Shown: positions 7,810-16,676, counted from the stretch's first letter. The stretch: DNA of 64,000 nt from Andeanibacterium fulvum (GCF_037154085.1 NZ_JBANRM010000004.1:62001-126000), one strand, 5' to 3'. Translations and numbers: made by a program. Notes: generated from the letters alone by a model not told the origin.

Positions 7810-9411
7810 ATGGAACAGTTCGACTATATCGTCGTCGGCGCCGGTTCCGCCGGATGCGTGATCGCCAATCGCCTGAGCGAAGACCCGTCCTGCCGGGTGC
7901 TGCTGCTGGAAGCGGGGGGCAGCGACCGGCGGATGGACGTGCAAATCCCCCTCGCCGTCTCCAAGCTGTGGCCCAATCCCGATCTGACCTGGGGCTTCTT
8001 CTCCGAGGAAGAGCCCGAACTGGGCGGACGCCGCCTGCCAGTGGCGCGTGGGCGGATGCTGGGGGGCACGTCGTCGCTCAACGGGATGATGGCCATTCGT
8101 GGTCACCGCCGCGACTATGACGGCTGGCGCGATGCGGGCCTGCCCGGCTGGGGCTGGGACGATGTGCTGCCCTATTTCCGCAAGCTGGAAAGCCATTGGC
8201 GCGGCGACACGCCGTTACATGGCGGCAGCGGCCCGCTATGCGTGCAGCCGCATCCCGCACCCAGCCCGCTGATGGCCAATGCGGTGGAAGCCGCCCGCGC
8301 CATGGGCTTTCCCATTACGATGGATTTCAACGGTGAGCGGACGGACGGTTTCGGCATGCCCGATTTCACCATCCGCGACGGGCGCCGCCACAGCGCCGCC
8401 GACGCCTATCTAAGGCCCGCCCTGTCTCGCCCCAATCTGGAAGTGCGCACTCACGCACTGGCCACGCAGGTTCTGTTCGACGAACGGCGAGCGACAGGGC
8501 TGGCATGGCTGCAAGATAGCGAAGAAAAGCAGGCCAGTGCCGCACGGGAAGTGATCCTGTGCGGCGGCGCAATCAATTCGCCGCAATTGCTGCTGCTCTC
8601 CGGCATCGGCCCGGCAGGGGATCTGGCGGGAATCGGAATTCCGGTGCTGTGCGACAGCCCCGATGTAGGCGGTAATCTGATGGACCATCCCGGGACGGGG
8701 ATGGAGTTCGATCTTGCCCCCTCGCTCGCCTTCGAAAAGCAGTTGCGGCTGGACCGGCTGATGATGTCCGGCCTGCGCTGGCTTCTGCGGCGGAACAGCC
8801 CGTTCGGTGCGCCGCCGCTGGCAATCTCCGCCAATGTCGCGACCGGTGCGGACCCCGATCATGTGGACCTGCATATCCTGCTGATCCCGCTGGCGATGGA
8901 ATCGCGCGTCTGGTTCCCTGGCATCGCCCGGCCTTTCGGGCCGCGCATGGGAGCCATGTGGTCGCTGAACTATCCGGCGAGCCGGGGCTGGCTGAAACTG
9001 GCGGCGCCCGATCCGCGCGCCCATCCCCGCATTCGCTTCAATCTGCTTTCAGCGGAGGAGGATCGGGCGGAAATGGTGCGCGGATATCGCACCTTGCGCA
9101 GCCTCCTTTCCCAACCGGCTCTGGCCGAAGTGACCGGTGCGATCAGGCGGCCGGAACGCTCGCCCGAGAGCGACGAGGAAGTGCTCGATTATGTCCGCGC
9201 CACTGCCGCCACCGCCTATCACCCCTCCGGCACCTGCCGCATGGGCGGTGACGAGCGCGCGGTGCTGGATGGCCAATTGCGCGTGAGAGGCGTGGAAGGT
9301 TTGCGCGTTGCCGACGCATCCATCTTCCCGTGCCTGCCGGGCGGGAACACCAATCTGCCGGTTATCATGGTTGCGGAACGGGCAGCCGATTTCATCAAGG
9401 CAATTCGGTAA
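7810..9411 (+). CDS. GMC-family FAD oxidoreductase (alcohol dehydrogenase type)
   Basis: A 533-residue glucose-methanol-choline family flavoprotein. The N-terminus has the FAD dinucleotide fold (VVGAGSAG) ending in LLLEAGG, followed by the second FAD motif around GRMLGGTSSLNGM. The C-terminal active site has His471 in YHPSGTCRMG and Asn513/Asn515 in PGGNTN. Such enzymes oxidise primary or secondary alcohols. No signal peptide is visible, so it should be cytoplasmic or loosely attached to the membrane. Together with the ALDH it would take an alcohol to an acid. The ATG lies four bases after the DUF3237 stop; a longer frame starts inside that gene and is disfavoured. Confidence 0.93.
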   Translation: MEQFDYIVVGAGSAGCVIANRLSEDPSCRVLLLEAGGSDRRMDVQIPLAVSKLWPNPDLTWGFFSEEEPELGGRRLPVARGRMLGGTSSLNGMMAIRGHRRDYDGWRDAGLPGWGWDDVLPYFRKLESHWRGDTPLHGGSGPLCVQPHPAPSPLMANAVEAARAMGFPITMDFNGERTDGFGMPDFTIRDGRRHSAADAYLRPALSRPNLEVRTHALATQVLFDERRATGLAWLQDSEEKQASAAREVILCGGAINSPQLLLLSGIGPAGDLAGIGIPVLCDSPDVGGNLMDHPGTGMEFDLAPSLAFEKQLRLDRLMMSGLRWLLRRNSPFGAPPLAISANVATGADPDHVDLHILLIPLAMESRVWFPGIARPFGPRMGAMWSLNYPASRGWLKLAAPDPRAHPRIRFNLLSAEEDRAEMVRGYRTLRSLLSQPALAEVTGAIRRPERSPESDEEVLDYVRATAATAYHPSGTCRMGGDERAVLDGQLRVRGVEGLRVADASIFPCLPGGNTNLPVIMVAERAADFIKAIR

Positions 9412-9434
9412 GCGGCCAAGGGGAGAAGGGCGTC

Positions 9435-10433
9435 ATGGGTATGCTTGAGGGCAAGGTCGCCATCGTAACCGGCGCAGGGCGCGGGATCGGACGCTGCCAC
9501 GCGCTGGCCCTGGCAAACGAAGGCGCGGCAGTGCTGGTCAACGATGCCGGCACGGCCATCACCGGAGGCGGAAAGGACGAAGCGCCAGCAGACAGCGTCG
9601 CGAGCGAAATCAAGGCGATAGGCGGCCGTGCCCTCGCGGACACAAGCGATATAGGCAGTTGGGACAGCCCGCGAGCTCTGGTCGAACGCGCCGTCGCGGA
9701 GTTCGGGCGACTGGACATCGTGGTCAATAATGCCGGCATCACCTGCTACGATTCCATCGCCACCGAAACCGGCGAGAACTGGCAACGGGTTATGGAAGTC
9801 AACCTCACCGGCACCGCCGCCATGCTTCATTGGGCGGCCCGCTATTGGGAGACACAGGGGCCGGAACTGGGCCGCGCGGTCATCAATACCTCGTCCCCTG
9901 CTGGGACGAACCCGCCACCGGGCGCTATCTCCTATGTCGTATCCAAAGCCGGGGTCGCCGCGCTGACCATGGCCGCCGGCACGGAACTTTGCCATCTGGG
10001 CGTGCGGGTGAACGCGCTGGCCCCCATGGCCCGTTCGCGCATGAGCGATGCCATCCCCATCCTCGACGAGATCATGAAAGTGCCGGAGACCGGGCTGGAC
10101 CGAATGGCGCCGGAAAATGTCTCGCGCCTGATGCTTTATCTCGCCTCCCCCGATTGCCGCTTCACCGGCCGCGTCTTCGGCGTGGATGGAGACCGCATCT
10201 ACCTGTTCCAGAGCATGAGTGCCGAAACTGCGATCGACAATGGCGCAATGGCATGGACGCACCCGGGGCTGGCCGCAGCACTGGAGACGCTGCCGCAGCG
10301 GGATGCCTCGTGGATGATCGCGCCCGATCTTCACATCCAGGCAGGTGCGCCGCCGCAAGAGGTGCTCGATGCGTTCGGCCGGATTGCCCAGGGCGAGTCT
10401 GTCGAAGTCTGGAAGCCGATCGACCGACGTTAG
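9435..10433 (+). CDS. SDR-family oxidoreductase, multifunctional-enzyme-type
   Basis: A 332-residue short-chain dehydrogenase with TGAGRGIG (12-19), NNAG (98-101), and the catalytic Ser153/154, Tyr167 and Lys171. The segment after beta-2 (VNDAGTAITGGGKDEAPADS) is longer than in classical SDRs and resembles hydroxyacyl-CoA dehydrogenase domains of peroxisomal multifunctional enzyme. A C-terminal extension of about 80 residues beyond the Rossmann core is also kept. This suggests a hydroxyacyl-CoA or bulky alicyclic alcohol substrate. GGGAGAAGGG precedes the ATG. It is the last gene of the plus-strand oxidation operon and converges on the sigma-54 regulator. Confidence 0.9.
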   Translation: MGMLEGKVAIVTGAGRGIGRCHALALANEGAAVLVNDAGTAITGGGKDEAPADSVASEIKAIGGRALADTSDIGSWDSPRALVERAVAEFGRLDIVVNNAGITCYDSIATETGENWQRVMEVNLTGTAAMLHWAARYWETQGPELGRAVINTSSPAGTNPPPGAISYVVSKAGVAALTMAAGTELCHLGVRVNALAPMARSRMSDAIPILDEIMKVPETGLDRMAPENVSRLMLYLASPDCRFTGRVFGVDGDRIYLFQSMSAETAIDNGAMAWTHPGLAAALETLPQRDASWMIAPDLHIQAGAPPQEVLDAFGRIAQGESVEVWKPIDRR

Positions 10434-10447
10434 GCCGCGGGCGCAGT

Positions 10448-11848
10448 TCAGCCGCTGGCGGCCTGCCAGCGTTCCAGCTTGCGATAGATGGTGGACGGGC
10501 TGATATCCAGGTCCCGCGCAGCTTCGGTGACATTGCCACCATGGGCTGCGATACTGCCCTCGATAATGATCCGCTCGATCTGCGCAAGGCTCATGCCCCG
10601 CGTCGCGTGCACCACATCGGATGGCGAAGTGGCAGGGGCGATGGCAGGCGTGACTGGCGGCAGCCCTTCACGCGGTGCCTCTCGCGCCGCGGGCGCCGTC
10701 GGGGTCTGGATGTCCAACAGCGGCCCCTCGCCCACTACCACGGCCCGGCGCACGCAATTCTGCAATTCACGCACATTGCCCGGCCAGTTGTGGCGGCGAA
10801 GCGTGGCCAGCCCTTCTGGGGAGATGCCCTCCAGCTTGCGCCCCTCATCGGCGGCAAACCGCTCCATGAACGCCTCTGCAATCAGAACCACATCCTCGCC
10901 CCGCTCACGCAAAGGCGGCATTTCCAGCGGGATCACGTTGAGGCGGTAGAACAGGTCTTCGCGAAAACGCCCTTCGGCCACTTCCCGCATGGGATTGCGA
11001 TTGGTCGCACAGACGATCCGCACATCCACCGGTTCGGGCTTGCTCGAGCCGACCTTCTGGATCATGCCGGACTGGAGGAAGCGCAGCAGCTTCACCTGCA
11101 GTTTCAACTCCATCTCGCAAATCTCGTCGAGAAACAGCGTCCCCCCATGGGCTTCGCGTGCGGCGCCGGCGCGATGCTCTATGGCGCCGGTGAAGGCCCC
11201 CTTCACATGGCCGAACAACTCGGATTCCAGCAGATTCTCAGGGATCGCCCCGCAATTGATCGCCACGAAGGGCCCGCGCGAGCGGCGGCCGGCACGATGG
11301 ATCGCCTCGGCGGCGACTTCCTTTCCGGTGCCGCTTTCTCCGGTGATGAACACCGTTGCGTTGGAATCCGCGATATTCTCGATCTCGCGATAGACGGCCT
11401 GCATGACCGGCGAACTGCCGATAAAGCCCTGGAACCGGTCGCGCCTCGTCGCGCGGCGGGCCACTTTCACTTCGCGCGCCAGCTTGCCGCGTTCGGCAGC
11501 ATTGCGCACCGTGGTGAGCAGCCTCTCGCCTGAAACAGGCTTCACCAGGAAATCGTAAGCCCCTAGCCGCATGGCCGAGACCGCGCGCGAGAGCGAGCCA
11601 TCCGCAGTGATTACGATCACGCTGGTTTCGCCAAGGCTGGCACTATGCGCCTCAAGCAGGTCGAGCCCGTTGCCGTCCGGCAATTGCAGGTCCAGCAGAA
11701 TCGCCTCGTAGCCCGCCCGGAACTGGACGTCCGCTTCGGCCACGCTGGAGGCGACCTGCACTTCGAAACCCGCTTCGCTCAGCTGGGCAGAATAGCTCAG
11801 CGCGAGCGAGGCGACGTCCTCGACAATCAGGACCCGGGCGCGGCTCAT
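10448..11848 (-). CDS. Sigma-54-dependent response regulator (NtrC family), likely polysaccharide activator
   Basis: A 466-residue enhancer-binding protein. The receiver has Asp53 as phosphorylation site with Asp11 and Lys103. The AAA+ domain has Walker A GESGTGKE (170-177), the sigma-54 contact loop GAFTGA (217-222), Walker B around GGTLFLDE and the WPGNVRELQN sensor II. A Fis-type helix-turn-helix closes the protein (NVTEAARDLDISPSTIYRKLE). Its start overlaps the H-NOX stop by four bases (ATGA), so both are made from one message. It resembles PrsR-type regulators of exopolysaccharide loci. Four -24/-12 promoters and palindromic sites in the neighbouring cluster are its probable targets, including its own operon. 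Confidence 0.95.
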   Translation of the reverse strand: MSRARVLIVEDVASLALSYSAQLSEAGFEVQVASSVAEADVQFRAGYEAILLDLQLPDGNGLDLLEAHSASLGETSVIVITADGSLSRAVSAMRLGAYDFLVKPVSGERLLTTVRNAAERGKLAREVKVARRATRRDRFQGFIGSSPVMQAVYREIENIADSNATVFITGESGTGKEVAAEAIHRAGRRSRGPFVAINCGAIPENLLESELFGHVKGAFTGAIEHRAGAAREAHGGTLFLDEICEMELKLQVKLLRFLQSGMIQKVGSSKPEPVDVRIVCATNRNPMREVAEGRFREDLFYRLNVIPLEMPPLRERGEDVVLIAEAFMERFAADEGRKLEGISPEGLATLRRHNWPGNVRELQNCVRRAVVVGEGPLLDIQTPTAPAAREAPREGLPPVTPAIAPATSPSDVVHATRGMSLAQIERIIIEGSIAAHGGNVTEAARDLDISPSTIYRKLERWQAASG

Positions 11849-12375
11849 CCTTCAAGCCTGAAGCGGGCATGGAAGGGATCGTCCAGATCCTCGCGCAGGA
11901 TCTGCCGCTTGTCGCCGAAATGCTCGAGGCAGCCGGTCAGGAGCCCGTGGGCGATTTCTGCGAAGGGGCGATGGGAGTTATATTCAATGGCTACTGCTCC
12001 CCGATCCCACTTGGCGCGCACGCTGGGCGGCTGCGCGCCGGGATGCATCACCTGCACGTCACGATGGATATGATCGTCCACGTCGAACAGCAGATCGTCC
12101 GCATTGTCATAAAGGACCATGATCGCCCGATGATTGGCGATGAAACTATGGAAGAGATATCTGCCGAAGTCGCGCGAGAGCATGACCGGGTCGAAGCCAG
12201 AGATTTTGGCCGCCACGGCAAGCAGTTCGCTGGCCTCATCGGAGGGATATTGTCCTTCCGACGTATAAGCTCCGCCGCTGGCGAGATCCGCCTCTTCTAT
12301 AACCGCCTCGACAAACACAGGCCCACCCGTCTCCTCAAGAAAAGACAGAAGCTTCCTGATAATTGCACCCTTCAT
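11845..12375 (-). CDS. hnoX: H-NOX (haem nitric oxide/oxygen-binding) sensor protein
   Basis: A 176-residue stand-alone H-NOX protein. The opening MKGAIIRKLLSFLEE, the FGRYLF segment (70-75) and HIHRDVQVMHPGAQPP (102-117) match the family. His104 is the expected proximal haem ligand, and Tyr132-x-Ser134-x-Arg136 (YNSHR) is the conserved YxSxR motif that holds the haem propionates. These proteins bind NO, and some bind O2, and usually signal to a histidine kinase or diguanylate cyclase. Here the gene is coupled by ATGA to a sigma-54 response regulator and stands divergent to a polysaccharide operon. The frame extends much further upstream, but that part is shadow of the export gene. The ATG at 12375 gives the normal family length. 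Confidence 0.92.
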   Translation of the reverse strand: MKGAIIRKLLSFLEETGGPVFVEAVIEEADLASGGAYTSEGQYPSDEASELLAVAAKISGFDPVMLSRDFGRYLFHSFIANHRAIMVLYDNADDLLFDVDDHIHRDVQVMHPGAQPPSVRAKWDRGAVAIEYNSHRPFAEIAHGLLTGCLEHFGDKRQILREDLDDPFHARFRLEG

Positions 12376-12419
12376 TTTCGGTTTGTTCCGTTCCTGCAAA
12401 TTTGTTCTGCAGGACGAGG

Positions 12420-12435
12420 AGCAAGGACCGTGCCG
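12420..12435 (-). promoter_or_regulatory. Sigma-54 (-24/-12) promoter of the H-NOX/regulator operon
   Basis: On the minus strand the bases read CGGCACGGTCCTTGCT. This is GG-N10-GC with the consensus GGCACG-N4-TTGC. The predicted transcript would start near 12409, about 34 bases before the H-NOX ATG. A sigma-54 promoter before a sigma-54 activator implies autoregulation. Confidence 0.75.
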
Positions 12436-12477
12436 AATTGAATCGGCGGATTCCGGGCGCAAAAACCTTCGCCACCC

Positions 12478-12563
12478 TCGCATAACGCGAATTCCTTTGC
12501 ATTTTGCGAAGAAAATTCTCGCGAAATGCAAAAGCAGCATCTGGCTTCCTTCGCAAAATGCGG
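12478..12563. promoter_or_regulatory. Cluster of palindromic upstream activating sites for the sigma-54 regulator
   Basis: Four 13-base sites related to TCGCATTTTGCGA lie between the divergent H-NOX and export-gene promoters. They are TTGCATTTTGCGA at 12497-12509, its inverse TCGCGAAATGCAA at 12519-12531, TCGCAAAATGCGG at 12551-12563, and a weaker TCGCATAACGCGA at 12478-12490. The three best are spaced 22 and 32 bases centre to centre, close to whole helical turns. The same motif occurs twice at 21087-21121. The position, about 50-150 bases upstream of both -24/-12 elements, is normal for enhancer-binding proteins. Confidence 0.65.
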
Positions 12564-12583
12564 TTTCCGGCCGTTTCGCGAAC

Positions 12584-12598
12584 TGGCACGCCTCTTGA
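12584..12598 (+). promoter_or_regulatory. Sigma-54-like promoter of the polysaccharide export operon
   Basis: The bases TGGCACGCCTCTTGA give GG-N10-GA, one base from the canonical GG-N10-GC, with the GGCACG-N4-TTG core shared by three other elements in the locus. The transcript would start near 12610 and leave about 40 bases of leader before the GTG start at 12649. Confidence 0.65.
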
Positions 12599-12648
12599 AA
12601 CAGTCCTGGCCAACAGGCGGCACGGAGCCGCCCGATGGAGGCAGGATC

Positions 12649-13887
12649 GTGAAGTACCGCAAACAGATTGCCGCACTCGCCATTATGACACTGGCCAGTG
12701 CCTGCGCGGCGGGACCGGCGCCAGCGAACTTGTCCGGAGCCGGCTGGGCTCCCGGCCAGATAGCAGGCAAAGACCACCCTCAGGGTGAGTGGGTCGCGCG
12801 CGCACCGGCGGCACCTGCCCCTGCAACAGCCTGCCTGGTGCAACAGCCCGCGGAGATTGCCGGGCTGCATCCCGCTGCCTGGTCCGAAATCGCAGACACC
12901 GCTGCTCCGCTCGCACCGGGCGACCGCCTGCGGATCGACCTGCTGGGCGACGCGGACGACTTGTCCGGCATTTATGTGATTGGAAGCGACGGACGCCTGT
13001 CCATGCCGGGGATCGCCCCTGTCGACGCCGCCGGGCGCTCCGAGGCCGATCTTTCGGCACTGCTGCGCGAACGACTGGTGACGGCACAGATCGTGCGCCC
13101 GCTGCGCAATGCGGTGACTGTATCCTTGGTCGAGTCTGGCGGAATCGCAGCCGGGGTTTCCGGCGCGGTGTTCCAGCCGGGTACAGTGCGCGTGGGCGAA
13201 AGGTCGGCGGAGACCCGCGTGGGTCTCAAGGAAGGCCCGGTGCGCGGGGACGACAATGCCTCTCGCACAATCGGCGCGGCCATTCGCAATGCGGGCGGCG
13301 TGCGCCCGGACGCGGACGTAGCCCATGTGTATCTTCTGCGCGACGGCGCCTATCTCGCAATCGACCTTTCCGGACTGGCCGCAGGCACCGGCGCTTCCGA
13401 CGTCACGCTGACTTCGGGCGACCGGATCGTGGTGCCCAGCCGCAATTGTTTCGACGAAACGCTGGTTCGTCCCAGCCCGCTGACGGCGCCCGGCATCCGC
13501 GTCTACATGTCGAACCTCACACGTGGTGCGAACAACAATGCCGGCGCGGCCATCGGCCAGGAAAGCACGTCGCTGCCCTATGGCACCCGGCTGCTCCAGG
13601 CACTGGTTTCGATGAATTGCGTGGGCGGCAGCTACATGACGTCAGACCGGCGAGCGGTGCTGATTTCCCGCAATCCCCTGAACGGCGAGAGCATCGTGGT
13701 CGAACGCGACGTTGAAAAGCTGGTCCGCATGGCCAGCCGCGACGACGCCAACCCCTATCTGATGCCGGACGACGCGATTGCCTGCTACGACAGCCGCTGG
13801 ACCAATCTCAGCGAGGCCCTGGGTATGGTCTCCAATCTGGTGAACACGGCCACTCCGGCGATCATCGTCTCGCGGGTGGGCAAATAA
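12649..13887 (+). CDS. Polysaccharide export lipoprotein (Wza/OPX family)
   Basis: A 412-residue outer-membrane polysaccharide export protein. The start is a GTG seven bases after GGAGG (12637-12641). The signal peptide runs to ALAIMTLASAC, a plausible though not ideal lipobox. The Poly_export domain begins at LAPGDRLRIDLLGDADDLSG and includes YVIGSDGRLSMPGI. A SLBB-like region follows (ASRTIGAAIRNAGGVRPDAD). The last 150 residues form a further domain with four cysteines in the second half of the protein. It should form the channel that lets the polymer cross the outer membrane. It is the first gene of a sigma-54-driven plus-strand operon; its stop overlaps the next start (TAATG). Confidence 0.9.
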   Translation: MKYRKQIAALAIMTLASACAAGPAPANLSGAGWAPGQIAGKDHPQGEWVARAPAAPAPATACLVQQPAEIAGLHPAAWSEIADTAAPLAPGDRLRIDLLGDADDLSGIYVIGSDGRLSMPGIAPVDAAGRSEADLSALLRERLVTAQIVRPLRNAVTVSLVESGGIAAGVSGAVFQPGTVRVGERSAETRVGLKEGPVRGDDNASRTIGAAIRNAGGVRPDADVAHVYLLRDGAYLAIDLSGLAAGTGASDVTLTSGDRIVVPSRNCFDETLVRPSPLTAPGIRVYMSNLTRGANNNAGAAIGQESTSLPYGTRLLQALVSMNCVGGSYMTSDRRAVLISRNPLNGESIVVERDVEKLVRMASRDDANPYLMPDDAIACYDSRWTNLSEALGMVSNLVNTATPAIIVSRVGK

Positions 13888-15305
13888 TGAACATGTACGC
13901 CGATATCGCCCCGCCTCCACGGCGTCTCGCGCGCCTCTGGCATGTGGTGCGCGATGGGCTGCCCTCGGTAGGGCGCTATCGCCGCTACATCGCGGCAATG
14001 TCGCTCCCGCTCGGGGCGATCTGGCTCGTCACGGCAGCCTATCTCGCCATGGCGCCCGATCGCTACGAGAGCCGGATGTCGTTGATCCTGCCGGGCTCCG
14101 GCCCGGGCAGCACGCTCAATCTGGAATCCATCGGGCAGGCGAGCGGCAATGCCTCATCGCCCTTTTCCAGCTCAACGCTGAGCCCGACGGAGAACTACAA
14201 GCGGCTACTGCTTTCCGACCCGGTGCTGGGCGAAGCGGCCCGCAAGGCCGGGGAAGACGAAGCCGCCTTCCCTCAGCCCTCGATCAAGCTGATAGACCAG
14301 ACGAACCTCATCGAGGTGACGATGCCCGCCGGCACGCCCCAGGTTGCCCAGAAGCGCATGCGTGCCCTGCGTGGGGCATTCCTTCAGGCGCTGGACAACT
14401 TGCGCCAGGACGAAGCCCGTGCCCGCGAGGAGAGCGATGCCGAGCATATCGCGCAATTACAGCGCAAGGTGGAAAGTGCCCAGCGGGCCTTGCTCGACTT
14501 CCAGGGCAAAACCGGCCTCGTCTCGCTCGACCAGTTCGCCAGCCGTATCTCTGCGCTCGATGAGCTGCGTACCAAGGAACGGGACCGGCGAGTGCAACTT
14601 TCCGAAAATAGCGCGAGTGAAGCGTCGCTGGCCCGTTCGCTGGGCGTTTCGCTGCCGCAGGCGCGGCAGGCCATGTTGCTGAAGGCCGATCCGGTGTTCC
14701 AGGAATTGCTGACCCGCTATGCCCGTTCGGCGGCCGACGGGACGCAGCAGGGCGCGACGCTGGGCAGTGCCCATGGCAAGATGGAGCAGCTCACCGCCGA
14801 GGGCGACGATCTGCGCGAGGCAATGGCGAAGCGCGGTTCGGCCCTGACCCGACTGCCCACCGCCAAGGTGCTCGCCTTTGCGGATCTTTCCGTCTCCGAA
14901 GGACGGGCCCGGCTGATGGAATCCTATGTCCTGCACGACAGCGATCGCAGCGGAAGCGCTGCGGCGCTTGCGGAAATCCATCGCCAGATCGGGCAGGAAC
15001 AGGGCGTTTCGCAAAGGCTGGTGAAGGATGCCTCGCAACTGGCCGATCTGGTACGCGACGTACGGGTGACGGAGGCGGTGTTCAGTTCCGCCCTTGCCCG
15101 GCTGGACACCAACAAGGCCGATCCCTTCGCATCCTATCCGCTTGTCCAGACACTGGAAGCACCTTCCCTGCCTCGCAGCAAGGCCGCACCGTCGCCGCTG
15201 ATCGCCCTTGCGGGCGCCATGGCGGCATCCATCCTCGTCATCTTCGGGTTCCTGCTGCTGTGGCTGCGCCAACCGATCATCCGCAAACTGCTGCCGAACG
15301 CCTGA
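13887..15305 (+). CDS. Polysaccharide co-polymerase / chain-length determinant (Wzz/GumC-like, no kinase)
   Basis: A 472-residue inner-membrane protein with one transmembrane helix at about 37-56 and a second at about 438-460. Between them lies a long periplasmic domain rich in predicted coiled coil (residues about 170-230 and 360-390). This is the PCP fold that sets chain length and links the synthesis complex to the export channel. The C-terminus ends just after the second helix, so there is no attached or separate tyrosine kinase domain, and no kinase gene is in the locus. The start overlaps the export gene's stop, and its own end overlaps the next gene by 46 bases. Confidence 0.88.
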   Translation: MNMYADIAPPPRRLARLWHVVRDGLPSVGRYRRYIAAMSLPLGAIWLVTAAYLAMAPDRYESRMSLILPGSGPGSTLNLESIGQASGNASSPFSSSTLSPTENYKRLLLSDPVLGEAARKAGEDEAAFPQPSIKLIDQTNLIEVTMPAGTPQVAQKRMRALRGAFLQALDNLRQDEARAREESDAEHIAQLQRKVESAQRALLDFQGKTGLVSLDQFASRISALDELRTKERDRRVQLSENSASEASLARSLGVSLPQARQAMLLKADPVFQELLTRYARSAADGTQQGATLGSAHGKMEQLTAEGDDLREAMAKRGSALTRLPTAKVLAFADLSVSEGRARLMESYVLHDSDRSGSAAALAEIHRQIGQEQGVSQRLVKDASQLADLVRDVRVTEAVFSSALARLDTNKADPFASYPLVQTLEAPSLPRSKAAPSPLIALAGAMAASILVIFGFLLLWLRQPIIRKLLPNA

Positions 15306-16543
15306 TCTCGGCCACCATCCAGTCGACCTGGGTGCTGTGGCTGATCGGCGGGCTCTATCCGGCGGGCCCGGCGCTGGGCTGGGTGCTGGCCGCGATGGCC
15401 AGCGCCCGGATCTACATCGCCCCCGGCCTGCCGGAAGAGCAGCGCCCCGGCCCGCTGCCTGCCACGATCTGGCTGTGGCTGGCAGGCATGGGCGCCATGC
15501 TGCTGATCCTGTGGATCGGCCATGCGAATTTCGATCTGGGCACCGGACAGACGATCAAGTCGTCGGTCGGCTGGGCCAAGGGCTGGGCCCTACTGGCCCT
15601 GTTCCCCTTTGCCGGAGCGGTCCTCAGGCCGCGCCCGCAGGTGATCTATCGCGCGATCTGCAAGCTGGGGCTCCAGTCGCTGATCCTGCTGCCCCTGTTC
15701 CTTGCCGCACCCTATGCAGGCCTGCCGGGAACCTTGTGGGTCTCCCCGCTCAAGATCGTGGGCGGATCGGGCCCCGAATATTTCGCCGCGATCCTCTATA
15801 CGCTGGAACCCGGCGTCGGCACGCCCCGCTGGCAGTTCTTTGCCCCGTGGTCCCCCGCGGCGGGAATGGTGGCGGTGATCTACGTCCTGCTCGCCGCGCG
15901 CGATGCGAAGCCTTCCTGGCGCGCGGTGGGCATAGCGGCCGGCCTCGCGCTGGCGATCTTCTCCCAGTCGCGGCTGGCTCTGGTCGCAGTGCTGGCAATC
16001 CCGCCTTTCGTGCTCCTGGCCGCGCGGATTCACCGCCCGTCGAGCTGGATGGCCGCGGCACCGGCCGCCCTCTTCGCCGGCTTCTTCGGTCCGGCGATCA
16101 ACGCTTTCATCGGCCGGATGGTCAATGACTTTGCCGCCGCACGCGCGGATTCCAGCCGCGTGCGCGCTGCCCTCGGCCGGATCGCACTCGACCGCTGGCA
16201 GACCGAGGCCCCGATCTTCGGCCATGGCGTGGTAGAGAACGGCCCGCATCTGGTGGAATATATGCCGATCGGCAGCCACCACACGTGGTTTGGCCTGCTG
16301 TTCGTGAAAGGCCTTTCCGGTGCGGCCGCGCTGGCCGTTCCGCTGTTCGCGAGCTTTGCCGTGCTGTTCTGGCGCGCGCGCGAAAGCGCGCTGCAGCGCG
16401 CCGGGCTTGCCATGGTCTGCGTGCTGATCCTCTACAGCTTCGGCGAAAATCTGGAGGCGCTGGCCTATCTCATCTGGCCCGCACTGGTAATCCTGGGCTG
16501 CGCCCTGGGCGAGAGACTTCACAAGGTTCACAAGGCCGCCTGA
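15260..16543 (+). CDS. O-antigen ligase/polymerase-like (Wzy-type) membrane protein
   Basis: A 427-residue protein with about ten hydrophobic helices and a central periplasmic region (about 150-200) rich in Pro, Gly and Trp, the layout of the Wzy/WaaL family. Repeated short loops such as QSRLALVAVLAIPP and the C-terminal LILYSFGENLEALAYLIWP fit. It should polymerise the lipid-linked repeat unit in the periplasm. The start is uncertain: GTG at 15260 is the only initiator before the first helix, but it lies 46 bases inside the preceding gene and has no clear ribosome-binding site. It is the last plus-strand gene before the converging glycosyltransferase operon. Confidence 0.82.
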   Translation: MAAPTDHPQTAAERLISATIQSTWVLWLIGGLYPAGPALGWVLAAMASARIYIAPGLPEEQRPGPLPATIWLWLAGMGAMLLILWIGHANFDLGTGQTIKSSVGWAKGWALLALFPFAGAVLRPRPQVIYRAICKLGLQSLILLPLFLAAPYAGLPGTLWVSPLKIVGGSGPEYFAAILYTLEPGVGTPRWQFFAPWSPAAGMVAVIYVLLAARDAKPSWRAVGIAAGLALAIFSQSRLALVAVLAIPPFVLLAARIHRPSSWMAAAPAALFAGFFGPAINAFIGRMVNDFAAARADSSRVRAALGRIALDRWQTEAPIFGHGVVENGPHLVEYMPIGSHHTWFGLLFVKGLSGAAALAVPLFASFAVLFWRARESALQRAGLAMVCVLILYSFGENLEALAYLIWPALVILGCALGERLHKVHKAA

Positions 16544-16676
16544 GCCCCCGCTACCGCTCGCCCGGCGCCCTTGCCGCCAGAAGCGTCCCCTCCCCCTGAC
16601 CTAAGCACCCTGAACCGGACGCCCTGATCCGGGCCCTTCCCCCAAGCCCCTTCCCCCTCCTGCCCGGAAGCAGGAC

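Noticed and set aside
10434..10447. Terminator between the SDR and the sigma-54 regulator
   Set aside because: Only 14 bases separate the stops and no stem with T-run is visible.
12376..13326. Long N-terminal extension of the H-NOX frame
   Set aside because: It is antisense to the export gene, and the ATG at 12375 gives normal H-NOX length and sequence start.
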